From: Paenibacillus sacheonensis
GTDB lineage: Bacteria; Bacillota; Bacilli; Paenibacillales; Paenibacillaceae
Reading direction: 5' to 3'
Assembly: GCF_009909195.1 (NCBI RefSeq)
Contig: NZ_JAAAMU010000020.1
Span: 1 to 64,000 of the forward strand
Length of the DNA: 64,000 nt
Shown here: piece by piece, positions 24,752-33,172 of the stretch
Layout of the letters: each line of letters begins with the position of its first letter
How positions within the stretch are numbered: the first letter of the stretch is position 1
The notes under the pieces: model-generated
What the model saw: the letters and a program-made list of their open reading frames with translations, nothing else
What the model was told of the DNA's origin: nothing
Database searches by the model: none
Translations under genes and position numbers: made by a program

Positions 24752-25125
24752 CGTGTACGCTCCGTTTCTGATTTCCCAAGATGCTTGTCCATGTGATAGG
24801 CATAGATTCGAGTTTCATCATCATTCAAAGAATAGCCCTTCCCGATGTAGACCCATTGATTTCTCTCATAATAACCGATCAGATCCGTACAGAGATACAG
24901 ACTGGAGTAACCTTTTTCCCATGTCTCTTGTATGGCATGATGCTGCAGTAGCTCGCCGATCTTCCTGCCCCGGGCATCGGGATTCACGTACAGGCAGGCA
25001 AACCAAGGACTCAAGTCCTGCCTGCTGTTCAGTTCGCTTCGGAGCAAGGCATACGAGCCGACGATGCGGTTCCCTTCGACAGCGGCAAAGAACCTCGCTC
25101 GCGGCTTTATTACGATCAGCGGCAT
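24748..25125 (-). CDS. GNAT acetyltransferase, apparently N-terminally shortened
   Basis: 125 residues with the acetyl-CoA region SPWFACLYVNPDARGRKIGELLQHHA and C-terminal motif SSLYLCTDLIGYYERNQW, preceded by GNRIVGSYALLRSELNSRQD. This subgroup usually has about 155-160 residues, so roughly the first 40 are absent. The frame upstream of the ATG closes at a TGA inside the preceding gene, and no ribosome binding site is visible. Stop and next start overlap (ATGA), so it may persist for coupling even if inactive. Confidence 0.6.
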   Translation of the reverse strand: MPLIVIKPRARFFAAVEGNRIVGSYALLRSELNSRQDLSPWFACLYVNPDARGRKIGELLQHHAIQETWEKGYSSLYLCTDLIGYYERNQWVYIGKGYSLNDDETRIYAYHMDKHLGKSETERTR

Positions 25126-25147
25126 AAGGCTGCCGGGTCGGCCGAAA

Positions 25148-25729
25148 TTAAGGTAATCCCTGCAGCCGTTTCAAATTATCGTCATGTACGATAGCGTACG
25201 TTTTAAGATCCTCGAATTTCCCTTTGACGAGAAGATGCTTTCTCAGGATCCCCTCGAATGCCATGCCGCACTTCTCCATTACTCTCGCGGAACCCGTATT
25301 CGGGACCAGACAGCGCGCTTCGACCCGCACCAATCGCAGAACGTCGAAGGCGTACGCAAGGACACGCGCGACGACTTCGCTCATGATCCCCTTATTCCAA
25401 TCGTGGCGAGATAACGCATAGGCGACCTCTGCCCGGGCATGCTTCGGATCGACATAAACGAATCCGACCGTACCGATGATCGTACCGGTTTCTTTATCTT
25501 CGATTCCCCACGGGGCCAGCCGCTGATCCGCATACAACTGGAGAATATGATGGACGAATCCCTCCGTATCCGCCTGCGTGATATGCGCATGCCAGCTCGT
25601 ATAGCGGGCTACTTCGTTGTCCGAGCAATACTTATAAATCGCGGGCACGTCGGCGGAAGTGATTTTTCTTAGCCTGACCCGATCCGTCTCGAGAACGGGG
25701 TTACCGGAGATTGGAGATTCCATCGTCAT
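25148..25729 (-). CDS. GNAT N-acetyltransferase, RimJ/RimL type
   Basis: A 193-residue enzyme with ETDRVRLRKITSADVPAIY, IIGTVGFVYVDPKHARAEVAYALSRHDWNKGIMSEV (acetyl-CoA loop) and RVEARCLVPNTGSARVMEKCGMAFEGILRK. Length is complete. GGAG precedes the ATG at 25729 by 7 bases; GTG at 25735 and ATG at 25723 are alternatives. It overlaps the end of the upstream GNAT by about 28 bp. Confidence 0.9.
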   Translation of the reverse strand: MTMESPISGNPVLETDRVRLRKITSADVPAIYKYCSDNEVARYTSWHAHITQADTEGFVHHILQLYADQRLAPWGIEDKETGTIIGTVGFVYVDPKHARAEVAYALSRHDWNKGIMSEVVARVLAYAFDVLRLVRVEARCLVPNTGSARVMEKCGMAFEGILRKHLLVKGKFEDLKTYAIVHDDNLKRLQGLP

Positions 25730-26276
25730 CCTCACGCTCCTTATCGTTTATCCGTGCGCTGCCGGCCCGCTCAAGCTCATAGACCATTAACTCTTCATTA
25801 ACGTAGGTATTCGCATCCAACTTCATGGCATGAATCTCTAAGCCGTAGGTTCGAAATCCCAGTGATTGATAGAGCCGTTTGGCTGGGAGATTGGTATCTA
25901 CCACGTACAAGTGGATTCGTTCAAGTCCGGGTACTCGATGGGCGCTTTGCAAGAGCTCCATTAACAATCGTTTCCCAACGCCTTGTCCCTGGCAGCTCTC
26001 CTCCACGTACATCCCCCACACCATTCCTTTATGCCGCATCTTGCGCGGGGTCTCCTGCCTGAAGCCAACCATGCCGATCAACTCGCCCGACTCCGTAAAA
26101 GCACCCACGATGAAGTTATCGTCCGCTGCGGAAAATTTCTCCCGAATGTTCACGATCGGCGTATCCTTCGCGTCCTCGTACGAAGCTCCGAACGACTGCG
26201 GAAATTGCTTCAGCGCTTGCAATCGCAGGCGCCAATAAGCAGCTATATCTTGAACCTGCAATCTTCTAATGTTCAT
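25701..26276 (-). CDS. GNAT N-acetyltransferase
   Basis: A 191-residue protein: MNIRRLQVQDIAAYWRLRLQ, acetyl-CoA loop VWGMYVEESCQGQGVGKRLL, and LERIHLYVVDTNLPAKRLYQSLGF. The extra C-terminal tail (RINDKEREDDDGI) is due to readthrough over the next gene's start. AGGTGA is 4 bases from the ATG at 26276 and overlaps the stop codon of the DUF5662 gene, pointing to translational coupling. Confidence 0.9.
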   Translation of the reverse strand: MNIRRLQVQDIAAYWRLRLQALKQFPQSFGASYEDAKDTPIVNIREKFSAADDNFIVGAFTESGELIGMVGFRQETPRKMRHKGMVWGMYVEESCQGQGVGKRLLMELLQSAHRVPGLERIHLYVVDTNLPAKRLYQSLGFRTYGLEIHAMKLDANTYVNEELMVYELERAGSARINDKEREDDDGISNLR

Positions 26277-26280
26277 CTCG

Positions 26281-26763
26281 TCACCTGCTTGCATGGGCTT
26301 GGGATTGGATATAATCGTTCAGTTCCTGCCTCGTCGCCGGATGTAAAATGATGCTATCCGACTTCAGTATGCGTTCCAGCAAACCCGACGCTTTGACTTT
26401 GCGTCCCCATTTTCGCGAGAAGGATCGCCAGTCGCAGACCATTTCAATGATATATTTCCGGGGCATCGGCAGCGCTTCCCTCGTCTGTTTATTGACGACC
26501 CAGTGCTCCCAATGGTGCTTGTTGCGGTTCTGATGGCGCAGCCACGCGTATTGCCAGCGCAATTCGGTCTGCTCGTCCTTGCGATCGGCATAAAACTTGA
26601 GCGCATAAGGGACAAACTCTTCGGGATGAAATTTGGACAGATCGTGCACGATTCCCTGAAGGTACAGCCCCTCTCGCCAGCATTCGACGAGCACGTTAAG
26701 CTTGTGGTCCGCGACGTATAGAAAATAACGCCAGCAGGCTGCGATGCTGCTTCGATTACCGAT
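26281..26763 (-). CDS. DUF5662 family protein, start codon non-canonical or lost
   Basis: The recognisable domain (ECWREGLYLQGIVHDLSKFHPEEF, WLRHQNRNKHHWEHWV, PRKYIIEMVCDWRSFSRKWG) fits DUF5662, function unknown. The conserved N-terminal portion (CWRYFLYVADHKLNVLVE) lies upstream of the first usable start, a GTG at 26694. The frame stays open to a TGA just before GAGGTGGG (26770-26777). Within it the only candidates are ATT at 26769 and ATC at 26763, the latter 8 bases from the AGGTG core. I therefore place the start at 26763 with reserve; the gene could also be damaged. Confidence 0.6.
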   Translation of the reverse strand: MGNRSSIAACWRYFLYVADHKLNVLVECWREGLYLQGIVHDLSKFHPEEFVPYALKFYADRKDEQTELRWQYAWLRHQNRNKHHWEHWVVNKQTREALPMPRKYIIEMVCDWRSFSRKWGRKVKASGLLERILKSDSIILHPATRQELNDYIQSQAHASR

Positions 26764-26786
26764 AAGAATCCCACCTCACAGATCGT

Positions 26787-27481
26787 CTAGTCCGCTTTCA
26801 CATGGTACGCATTCATCTCGCGATCCGCCAGAATCTCCAAACAGTTGAGCTGATAGCCGTATGCGCAGCCGCCATCGATGCCGATCTTCCCGTCCCCGAA
26901 CCAGACCCCGGCAGATCCGTGAATATCGATCGTCTTGGTGTGTCCGAATATCACAGGCTTATCGACCGCCGTACTCGCGCTGATGAACGGTTCCTTAATG
27001 TACAAGAAGTCCCGGGCCGACTGCTCTTTCCAGGTGATATAGCTCGGATTCAAGCCCGCATGTACGTAGATAAAGTCTTCATCTTCATAGTAATAGGGCA
27101 GCTGCTCCAGGAAGGCAGCATGATGGCGGTACCCCCGAGGACGGTTTCCCTAAACTGCGGCAGGCTCGCATCCTCCGATGCATAACTCGACAACGTTGCT
27201 TGTCCTCCGTGCTCATAGAACTTCGATTCCGCTTCCTGCTTCTTGCCTCGCACGACATCGGCGAACCGTTCGTCATGATTTCCTTGAATCGCAATGGCCC
27301 CGTCTTCGATCACCATATGCAAGACTTGTTCGACAACCTCTCTGCTTTGCGGGCCTCGATCGACGAAGTCACCCAAGAGAATGAGCTGATCCGAGCTCGG
27401 ATGATAGTTAACCCGGTCAAGCAATTGATTGAAGGCTTGATAGCAGCCATGGATATCGCTGATGACTAGCCGTCTCTTCAT
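26787..27481 (-). pseudogene. Metallophosphoesterase (PrpE/ApaH-like), frameshifted
   Basis: The N-terminal part (from 27481, GGAGG upstream) contains the complete metal-binding set SDIHG (Asp9, His11), GDFVDRG (37-43) and GNHDE (67-71). After ETVLGG the frame is lost; the expected continuation RHHAAFLEQLPYYYEDED and YVHAGLNP lies in the adjacent frame and runs to 26787 through VIFGHTKT and IDGGCAYG. One missing base in the C5 run at 27132-27136 (G5 on the coding strand) accounts for it. It may be a sequencing error, a real null allele or slippage. Confidence 0.85.
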
Positions 27482-27546
27482 CGTGCATCCCCTCCCTCTA
27501 GCGCCAATCAGTCGCAATAACGTAACCGGACAAGTCCGTGCCGAAC

Positions 27547-28020
27547 TCAACGATCTTTGTTTAGGGATTGCAATAGTTTATCTTCGGATATGCCTTTAGT
27601 TACGTCGTCCAGTTCAGGCGAAGCAAACCAGTCCGGTTTCAGCGTGCTGCCGCCTGTATATTTAACCACATGAATGACGGCAAATGCCGGCATATAGATG
27701 TTGTGGATTGTGATGGGCTTTACGTCGATGGTCCCGCCCTTCGACAAGTACGTAAACGCTGCTTGGCCCCTGTCGTTAAGCTCCGCATATACAATCCACC
27801 CGCGCTCGACAATGTACAGTTCATGCACTTGTTTATGATAATGGCTATTTTCCCAGGCTCCCTTATCCGATCCCTCTGTTCTTATATACGAGCTCCCATC
27901 CTCGTTAACCAAGCGGAATCGCCTCTGACCGTTATCCATTTCGTTATGGGCCACGTCAGTCCCCAAAGATCGGGCTTCTTCCGGCGTAATCGTCCTCCTG
28001 CTTCCTCCGACGCCGCTCAC
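27547..28020 (-). CDS. Cupin-fold protein
   Basis: A 157-residue protein with a single cupin core: ENSHYHKQVHELYIVERGWIVYA followed by a second half IDVKPITIHNIYMPAFAVIHVVKY. The metal-binding His/His/Glu set is visible. GTG at 28020 overlaps the stop of the rhamnose mutarotase (GTGA) and has GAGG 7 bases upstream. A second strong site, GCAGGAGG, lies further inside before an ATT codon. It probably belongs to the same sugar-related operon; the ligand is unknown. Confidence 0.8.
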   Translation of the reverse strand: MSGVGGSRRTITPEEARSLGTDVAHNEMDNGQRRFRLVNEDGSSYIRTEGSDKGAWENSHYHKQVHELYIVERGWIVYAELNDRGQAAFTYLSKGGTIDVKPITIHNIYMPAFAVIHVVKYTGGSTLKPDWFASPELDDVTKGISEDKLLQSLNKDR

Positions 28021-28337
28021 TCGCCAGCCTCGAACGCATACGCGGCGCGCAGCGGCTTGGACAGCTGGCCGTTCTCCCAAGGAAGCAGCAGATCCGCCAT
28101 ATGGCGCTGCCATGTCTCGTTGGCCGGCGTCGCTGCGATGCCTCGCATGGCTTCCTCGTGGTTCTCGACCTGCATATGCGCGAACAGCGTGCCGTCTCCC
28201 ATGTGGAAGATATGATACTGCTTGATGCCGTACCGGGCGAAAGCGGCTTCGAGCTCAGGGTCGATGTTGTCGTGCCGCCTGATATACTCCTCGATGTTGG
28301 CAGGGTCGATGCGAAGCGCGAACGAGATATGTTCCAT
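28017..28337 (-). CDS. rhaM: L-rhamnose mutarotase
   Basis: A 106-residue protein matching RhaM (DUF718): FALRIDPANIEEYIRRHDNI, YGIKQYHIFHMGDGTLFAHM, and the C-terminal TWQRHMADLL. The enzyme interconverts alpha and beta anomers of L-rhamnose; the catalytic His sits in the YHIF segment. GGAGG lies 9 bases from the ATG. Together with the GH78 rhamnosidase at 59.9 kb it suggests use of rhamnosides. The rhamnose kinase, isomerase and aldolase are not in the window. Confidence 0.92.
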   Translation of the reverse strand: MEHISFALRIDPANIEEYIRRHDNIDPELEAAFARYGIKQYHIFHMGDGTLFAHMQVENHEEAMRGIAATPANETWQRHMADLLLPWENGQLSKPLRAAYAFEAGE

Positions 28338-28397
28338 GATAGAATTCCTCCCCGGAATGGTGGATTGAGCTGTCGAACTTCTGACTTCCGAAGCGAA

Positions 28398-29198
28398 TCA
28401 GCCCAGGCCTTCTCTTACGATGCGAAGCAGCTGCTCGCGATGCTCCGGATGACAAGCGATGATGTACGGTTCTTCCCGCATCCCCGTGAATGGATTTCCC
28501 TCGAAATCGATGACGACGCCTCCGGCTTCCCGGACCATGAGCAGCCCCGAATACAGATCGTCCCCTTCGGAGTTGTACAAAATAATGCCGTCGATATCGC
28601 CTTTGGCCAGCATGCACCACTGCAAAGTGGGCGCCCATAATCGCATCATCCGTTTGAAACGCAGGTCGATGAACTGCCTTAATCGAACGGCCCGTTCGTC
28701 GTTCCGCACGGCATGCCCTTGAATCCAGCCGACGTTCCCCTTCAATAGATGAGGGCTGCTTCTCATCGCCATCGGCTTTCCGTTACAGAACGCGCCTTCG
28801 CCAATGGCGGACACGAACAATCGATCGGTCATCGGTTCGTAGATAACGCCGAGTACCGCTTCTCGCTTATACATTAACGTGATCGATACCGTAAACACCG
28901 GCAGCCCGATCGCATAGTTATTCGTCCCGTCCAGCGGATCGATTAACCACAGCCAGTCGCTCTCGTTCCCCAAGCTGCCTGCCTCTTCGCTATGAATTTG
29001 ATGGTCGGGGAAGGCGGGACGGATGTGCCGCAGGAGATGCGCTTCGGCTAAATGGTCGACTTCCGTGACGATGTCGCCGAAATCGCCTTTTGCCTCCAGT
29101 TGCCCAATTTGATCGAATCTCTCTCTAGCGATGGCGCCTGCTTGCCGAATGATGCGCTCCGATAATTCCTTGGCCTGTTGAATGATGCGAGTATCCAT
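28398..29198 (-). CDS. Inositol monophosphatase family protein
   Basis: A 266-residue Mg-dependent phosphatase. Metal ligands are in TEVDHLAE, HSEEAG and the signature WLIDPLDGTNNYAIGLP; a C-terminal partner is EGDDLYSGLLMVREAGG. The family also includes 3'-phosphoadenosine and sugar-phosphate phosphatases, so the substrate is open. GGAGGTG precedes the ATG by 4 bases. Confidence 0.9.
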   Translation of the reverse strand: MDTRIIQQAKELSERIIRQAGAIARERFDQIGQLEAKGDFGDIVTEVDHLAEAHLLRHIRPAFPDHQIHSEEAGSLGNESDWLWLIDPLDGTNNYAIGLPVFTVSITLMYKREAVLGVIYEPMTDRLFVSAIGEGAFCNGKPMAMRSSPHLLKGNVGWIQGHAVRNDERAVRLRQFIDLRFKRMMRLWAPTLQWCMLAKGDIDGIILYNSEGDDLYSGLLMVREAGGVVIDFEGNPFTGMREEPYIIACHPEHREQLLRIVREGLG

Positions 29199-29316
29199 AG
29201 GACACCTCCATGTACGTGGATTTTAGCAGCGTCGGGATGGAAGTAATTGCTGCGATTGCATGGATTGCCTGATTGCTGGGAGATTGCGACCCCTATGATC
29301 GCTTGTGATTGCCTGC

Positions 29317-29751
29317 CTACTGTAGTTCTTGAGGAAGCTCCAACCGCATATAAACGCTTCGTTCTTGGAACCCCAGCGACTTCCAAAACGCATAGCCGCT
29401 TTCATTCCCGCGCAGCACCTCGATGTCGATATGGGGCGAATCGAGATACGCGAGCAGCTTGGCAAATGCCAGCCTCCCATAGCCGTTTCTCCTGCTATCC
29501 CTGCAAATGAAAAACTGCCTAACGTACAGCGGATCCCTCCGGTGATCGACCAGCGCATAGCCTCTGAGCCGTTCATCCTCGACAAAGGTGTACGCAGCGT
29601 AGCCTATCTCCATAAATTGCCTCATACGATCCTGCAATTGCTCGATGCTCATCGGATTATCGTGCTTCTCGTCTTCGATCAGCTGCTTATTGAGCAGGGC
29701 GAGCACATGCACGTCCTCCCCCGTACAGGCATGAATCCGGATGTCGCTCAT
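29317..29751 (-). CDS. GNAT N-acetyltransferase
   Basis: A complete 144-residue enzyme: IRIHACTGEDVHVLALLNKQL, YVRQFFICRDSRRNGYGRLAFAKLL (acetyl-CoA loop) and IDIEVLRGNESGYAFWKSLGF. Its start overlaps the stop of the SRPBCC gene (ATGA), so both are co-translated. The gene run contains several acetyltransferases of different subgroups, so they are not local duplicates. Confidence 0.9.
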   Translation of the reverse strand: MSDIRIHACTGEDVHVLALLNKQLIEDEKHDNPMSIEQLQDRMRQFMEIGYAAYTFVEDERLRGYALVDHRRDPLYVRQFFICRDSRRNGYGRLAFAKLLAYLDSPHIDIEVLRGNESGYAFWKSLGFQERSVYMRLELPQELQ

Positions 29752-30209
29752 CCTATCGCCGCCTCTGCGATTTGCTTCAACTGCTCGTTGCGATGCTCTA
29801 AGAATCGTTGCATATAACGCCGGAGCACCGCGCGTTCGGCCATCCAGCCCAAGAACCCCAGCGGAGCCTCGAACTGCAGCGTATCCGTCATTATGGTCTT
29901 GCGATCTTGCTCCACGAATTCGTGCAAATGCCTTAGTCTCTTGAACGCACCCTTCTGCATTTCGTCCGTAAACCGAAACGGTTGTTCAAACGCCGTAATC
30001 TTCGATGTCAGCCGTTGCCGAATCCCAAAATGGGTCGCTTCGAAGGTGACCGTTTGCCCGGAACCGATCGGTCCCGAAGTAACGCCCCCTACGGCCTTTT
30101 CTTTCGTATGCTTCCATACAATTCGGGTATGGACATCGATATCCCTCGCCAAACTAAAACAGAGGTCGATCGGAGCTTCGATCTCGATTCGCGTCGTCAC
30201 GGTAACCAC
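29748..30209 (-). CDS. SRPBCC (START-like) family protein
   Basis: A 153-residue protein starting with the family pattern VTTRIEIEAPIDLCFSLARDIDVH and containing FRFTDEMQKGAFKRLRHLHEF and APLGFLGWMAERAVLRRYMQRFLEHR, typical of polyketide-cyclase/ligand-binding SRPBCC proteins. A GTG start with AGGAAAGGTGG upstream is used. It is the first gene of the minus-strand run that ends at 23165. Ligand unknown. Confidence 0.85.
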   Translation of the reverse strand: MVTVTTRIEIEAPIDLCFSLARDIDVHTRIVWKHTKEKAVGGVTSGPIGSGQTVTFEATHFGIRQRLTSKITAFEQPFRFTDEMQKGAFKRLRHLHEFVEQDRKTIMTDTLQFEAPLGFLGWMAERAVLRRYMQRFLEHRNEQLKQIAEAAIG

Positions 30210-30525
30210 CAGGGCGCCACCTTTCCTTGCCAGCCTCTTCTACTAGCAGTATCCCATGGCATACTAGAAATTTCCATACCGGGCTTTCGGAATCTTATGA
30301 ATTTCTTCACGTGCGTCTTCGTCCACGCCTTAAATGAAACACCCGGAAGACCTCTCAAAAAAACAAACGAAATCATAACTTTACGGCATCGCCGCTTCTC
30401 GTCCGGTTCACTAAGATTAAGAGGCGAAGGTCATCTTCCGTATCGGAAGAGAACGGAGCCATATTCGGCCGTTCGGCGCTCCCGCCATCGGACCGCCGGA
30501 ATCCAGCGTAGGAGGGTTGATTGAT
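30210..30525. promoter_or_regulatory. Divergent intergenic region between the SRPBCC run and the enolase-superfamily gene
   Basis: It carries a dyad CTAG-cagTAT...ATA-CTAG (30243-30267) and an A-rich segment near 30358-30370. No clear promoter hexamers were found on either strand. No ORF here looks coding. Confidence 0.35.
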
Positions 30526-31914
30526 ATGACGAACAAGCAAGCCTACGAAGACACGCTTGCCCACGTAAATACGCACTCGAGCCCGACGGAGCTCCGTATT
30601 ACCGATATCCGCTTCACCGACATCGTCGGTGCCCCGTTTCACAGCAGCTTGATCAAAATCCATACCAACCAAGGACTGGTTGGCTTTGGGGAAGTACGCG
30701 ACGGAGCGGACAAGGTCTACGCGCAAATCGCCAAAAGCCGGCTGCTGGGAGAGAACCCCTGCAGCATCGACAAGCTGTTTCGCCGCATCAAGCAGTTCGG
30801 CGGCCATGCCCGTCAAGGGGGCGGCGTGAGCGGGATCGAGATCGCCCTGTGGGATCTGGCGGGCAAAGCGTACGGCATGCCCGTCTACCAGATGCTTGGC
30901 GGCCGATTTCGCGATAAGATCCGCATGTACTGCGATACGGACGTCGTCGACAAGGCCACCGGCACGGCGATGGGCGAAGCGCTCAAGAAACGGATGGACG
31001 ACGGCTTTACCTTTCTCAAGATGGACCTCGGCATCGGGCAGCTGATTCATCTTCCCGGAACGCTCAGCGCGCCTCTCGGCTTTCTCGAAGAAATGCGGGA
31101 GAAGTCCAGAAATCGGTACAACCAGAACTTCGACGGCATGACGGACGACCAGATTCGGGAAATCGGCAACCGCCATTACGACATTTACAATATCCCGCAT
31201 CCGTTCACCGGCATCCACGTCACGGAAACGGGACTGGATATGCTGGAGCAATACGTGGCGGACGTTCGCGCGGTGATCGGCTATCAGGTGCCGCTCGCCA
31301 TCGACCATTTCGGCCATATCGGCCTCGAGGATTGCATCAAGCTCGGCCGCCGCATCGATAAATTCAACCTGGCCTGGATGGAAGACATGATTCCATGGCA
31401 GTATACGGAGCAGTACGCGAGATTGGCGCGCGCGGTAACGACGCCGATCTGTACCGGCGAGGATATCTATTTGAAGGAAAATTTCCGGCCGCTTCTCGAG
31501 GCCGGCGGCGTCTCCGTCATCCATCCCGACGTGCTGACGGCTGGCGGCATGCTGGAGACGAAGAAGATCGGCGATATGGCGCAGGATTACGGCGTCGCGA
31601 TGGCCATTCATATGGCGGAGAGTCCGATCGCCTGCCTGGCGGCCGCGCATGTCGCCGCAGCCACGGAGAACTTCCTCGCGCTCGAGTACCACTCCTGCGA
31701 GGTCGATTGGTGGGATGACATCGTCATCGGGGGCAAGCTGCCGAAGAAGCTGGTGCAGAACGGATTCATTACGATGACGGACGCGCCCGGACTCGGGATC
31801 GACGACTTGAACGACGAGGTCCTCGCGCAGCATCTGCACCCGGATATTCCGGAGCTGTGGGCGTCGACGGACGAGTGGAACAAGCACCATTCCAATGACC
31901 GGCTCTGGAGCTGA
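30526..31914 (+). CDS. Enolase-superfamily sugar-acid dehydratase (mandelate racemase/muconate lactonizing type)
   Basis: A 462-residue enzyme. Metal ligands are visible in PLAIDHFGHIG, AWMEDMIPWQ and CTGEDIYL; the C-terminal general acid/base His is in AIHMAESP, and the N-terminal cap includes RQGGGVSGIEIALWDLAGKAYG. It is about 60 residues longer than usual, with an insert (about 185-245) between the early barrel strands. Adjacent UxuA and RraA-like genes suggest a role in uronate or aldonate breakdown. ATG at 30526 is 10 bases from AGGAGG; TTG at 30517 is too close. Confidence 0.88.
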   Translation: MTNKQAYEDTLAHVNTHSSPTELRITDIRFTDIVGAPFHSSLIKIHTNQGLVGFGEVRDGADKVYAQIAKSRLLGENPCSIDKLFRRIKQFGGHARQGGGVSGIEIALWDLAGKAYGMPVYQMLGGRFRDKIRMYCDTDVVDKATGTAMGEALKKRMDDGFTFLKMDLGIGQLIHLPGTLSAPLGFLEEMREKSRNRYNQNFDGMTDDQIREIGNRHYDIYNIPHPFTGIHVTETGLDMLEQYVADVRAVIGYQVPLAIDHFGHIGLEDCIKLGRRIDKFNLAWMEDMIPWQYTEQYARLARAVTTPICTGEDIYLKENFRPLLEAGGVSVIHPDVLTAGGMLETKKIGDMAQDYGVAMAIHMAESPIACLAAAHVAAATENFLALEYHSCEVDWWDDIVIGGKLPKKLVQNGFITMTDAPGLGIDDLNDEVLAQHLHPDIPELWASTDEWNKHHSNDRLWS

Positions 31915-31985
31915 GCAAACAAGCGAAACGGCAATCGACGAATAAAGCAGCATCCCCTGCCGCTCCCCTCAATCGCGGCTTCGGC

Positions 31986-32032
31986 AAATATCCCCCTCCG
32001 CTCAACTTGGGTTGAACGAAGGGGGATATTTT
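31986..32032 (+). terminator. Terminator of the enolase-superfamily gene
   Basis: AAATATCCCCC...TCAAC / TTG / GTTGA...GGGGGATATTTT, 72 bp after the stop at 31914. Confidence 0.85.
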
Positions 32033-32071
32033 CGCGTCGCTGCTCTTGCTCTCCCGCGCCGGCGCCTAGTC

Positions 32072-32118
32072 AAAAAAAGCCGTCCCGTCAGCCGGTTATC
32101 CTGACTGCCGGGACGGCC
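32072..32118 (-). terminator. Terminator of the uxuA-importer operon
   Basis: GCCGTCCCG(g)CAG...CTG(a)CGGGACGGC followed by seven T on the minus strand, 10 bp beyond the stop at 32128. Confidence 0.9.
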
Positions 32119-32127
32119 TGCCGCGCT

Positions 32128-33090
32128 TTAGCCTGCGGCGGCGGCTTCCATCAGCCCAATAATATACCCGATGCCGTAGAGTCTGCCGAGCAGCTCATAG
32201 CCCGGATTGTCGTTATTCTCCCCGGCCATCGTCGGCACGTGATCCGGTCGCGCGGGCCCTGAGTACCCCACCTCGTAATACGTTCTCATCGCTTCCAGCA
32301 TGTTCGTCTTCCCGTCGTCATGGAAGGTTTCCTCGAACTTCTCCGGCGTGCCGCGCACGTCTCGGAAATGGACGAAGAACAGTTTATCCTGCTTGGCGAA
32401 ATCGCGGATGACCGCCTTGATGTCGTCCCCGGCCGTAGCGAGCGTTCCTTGGCATAGCGTAATGCCGTTGTACGCGCTCGGCACCAGATCGATCGCGCGC
32501 TGCAGCGCGGCCGCGCTCCGCAGGATGCGGGAGACGCCGCGGATCGGCGTAATCGGCGGGTCGTCCGGATGCAGCGCCAGCCTTACCTTGGCCTCCTCCG
32601 CGACCGGCACGATCCGTTCCATGAAATACTGCAGGTTCTCCCAGAGCTGCTCCTCCGTCACGATGCCCGCCTCCGTCAGCGGAGCGTCCTTCATGAGGCT
32701 GTGATCGTAGCTGGAGACCAGCGCGCCTCCCCTCGTGCTCGTCGTCGTCGACGTGCGGAACCAGTTGAACTGGGCCATGAAATTGTAGCAGAGCACCGGG
32801 ATCCCGGCCGCCCCCATATTGATCAGGAACTTCTGGAAGACTTCGATCTCTTCCTCGCGTCCCGGCGTGCCAAGCTTGATGTGATTGCTCGGCGGCATCG
32901 ATTCGATGACCGACAGCGTCAGCCCATGGTCCGCGTACCGCTGCTTCATCCGAATCAGCGGCATCAGGTCCCACGGCTTCTCGGTCTTCTCCTCCCAAGG
33001 CAAGCCTCCGACGGCGTAATTCACGTTCATCTGCTTCGCGAGCTGCCACAACCGGGACGGCTGGGAAGAGAAAAATTCCGCAAGCTGCAT
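32128..33090 (-). CDS. uxuA: Mannonate dehydratase (UxuA-like)
   Basis: A 320-residue TIM-barrel enzyme that converts D-mannonate to 2-keto-3-deoxygluconate in glucuronate catabolism. Characteristic UxuA stretches are visible: NYAVGGLPWEE, CYNFMAQFNWFRTST, LALHPDDPP, CQGTLATAGDD and FVHFRDVRGTPEKFEETFHDDG, then RPDHVPTMAGE. Slightly shorter than the 350-390 residue E. coli type, as in many Bacillota. GAGGAG precedes the ATG. It is the last gene of the importer operon that starts at 36337, so the importer probably brings in a uronate-containing oligosaccharide. Confidence 0.9.
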   Translation of the reverse strand: MQLAEFFSSQPSRLWQLAKQMNVNYAVGGLPWEEKTEKPWDLMPLIRMKQRYADHGLTLSVIESMPPSNHIKLGTPGREEEIEVFQKFLINMGAAGIPVLCYNFMAQFNWFRTSTTTSTRGGALVSSYDHSLMKDAPLTEAGIVTEEQLWENLQYFMERIVPVAEEAKVRLALHPDDPPITPIRGVSRILRSAAALQRAIDLVPSAYNGITLCQGTLATAGDDIKAVIRDFAKQDKLFFVHFRDVRGTPEKFEETFHDDGKTNMLEAMRTYYEVGYSGPARPDHVPTMAGENNDNPGYELLGRLYGIGYIIGLMEAAAAG

Positions 33091-33172
33091 GAATGCTGGC
33101 TCCTCTCGTAGGGCATCGTTCTATCGTTTAACCATCTCCGGCCCGTCGGCCGCGCCCGGCTTCGGCGCGCTT

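Noticed and set aside
27547..28113. Longer 188-residue form of the cupin protein
   Set aside because: Its first 31 residues are the shadow of the rhamnose mutarotase frame; the GTG at 28020 overlapping the stop is the better start.
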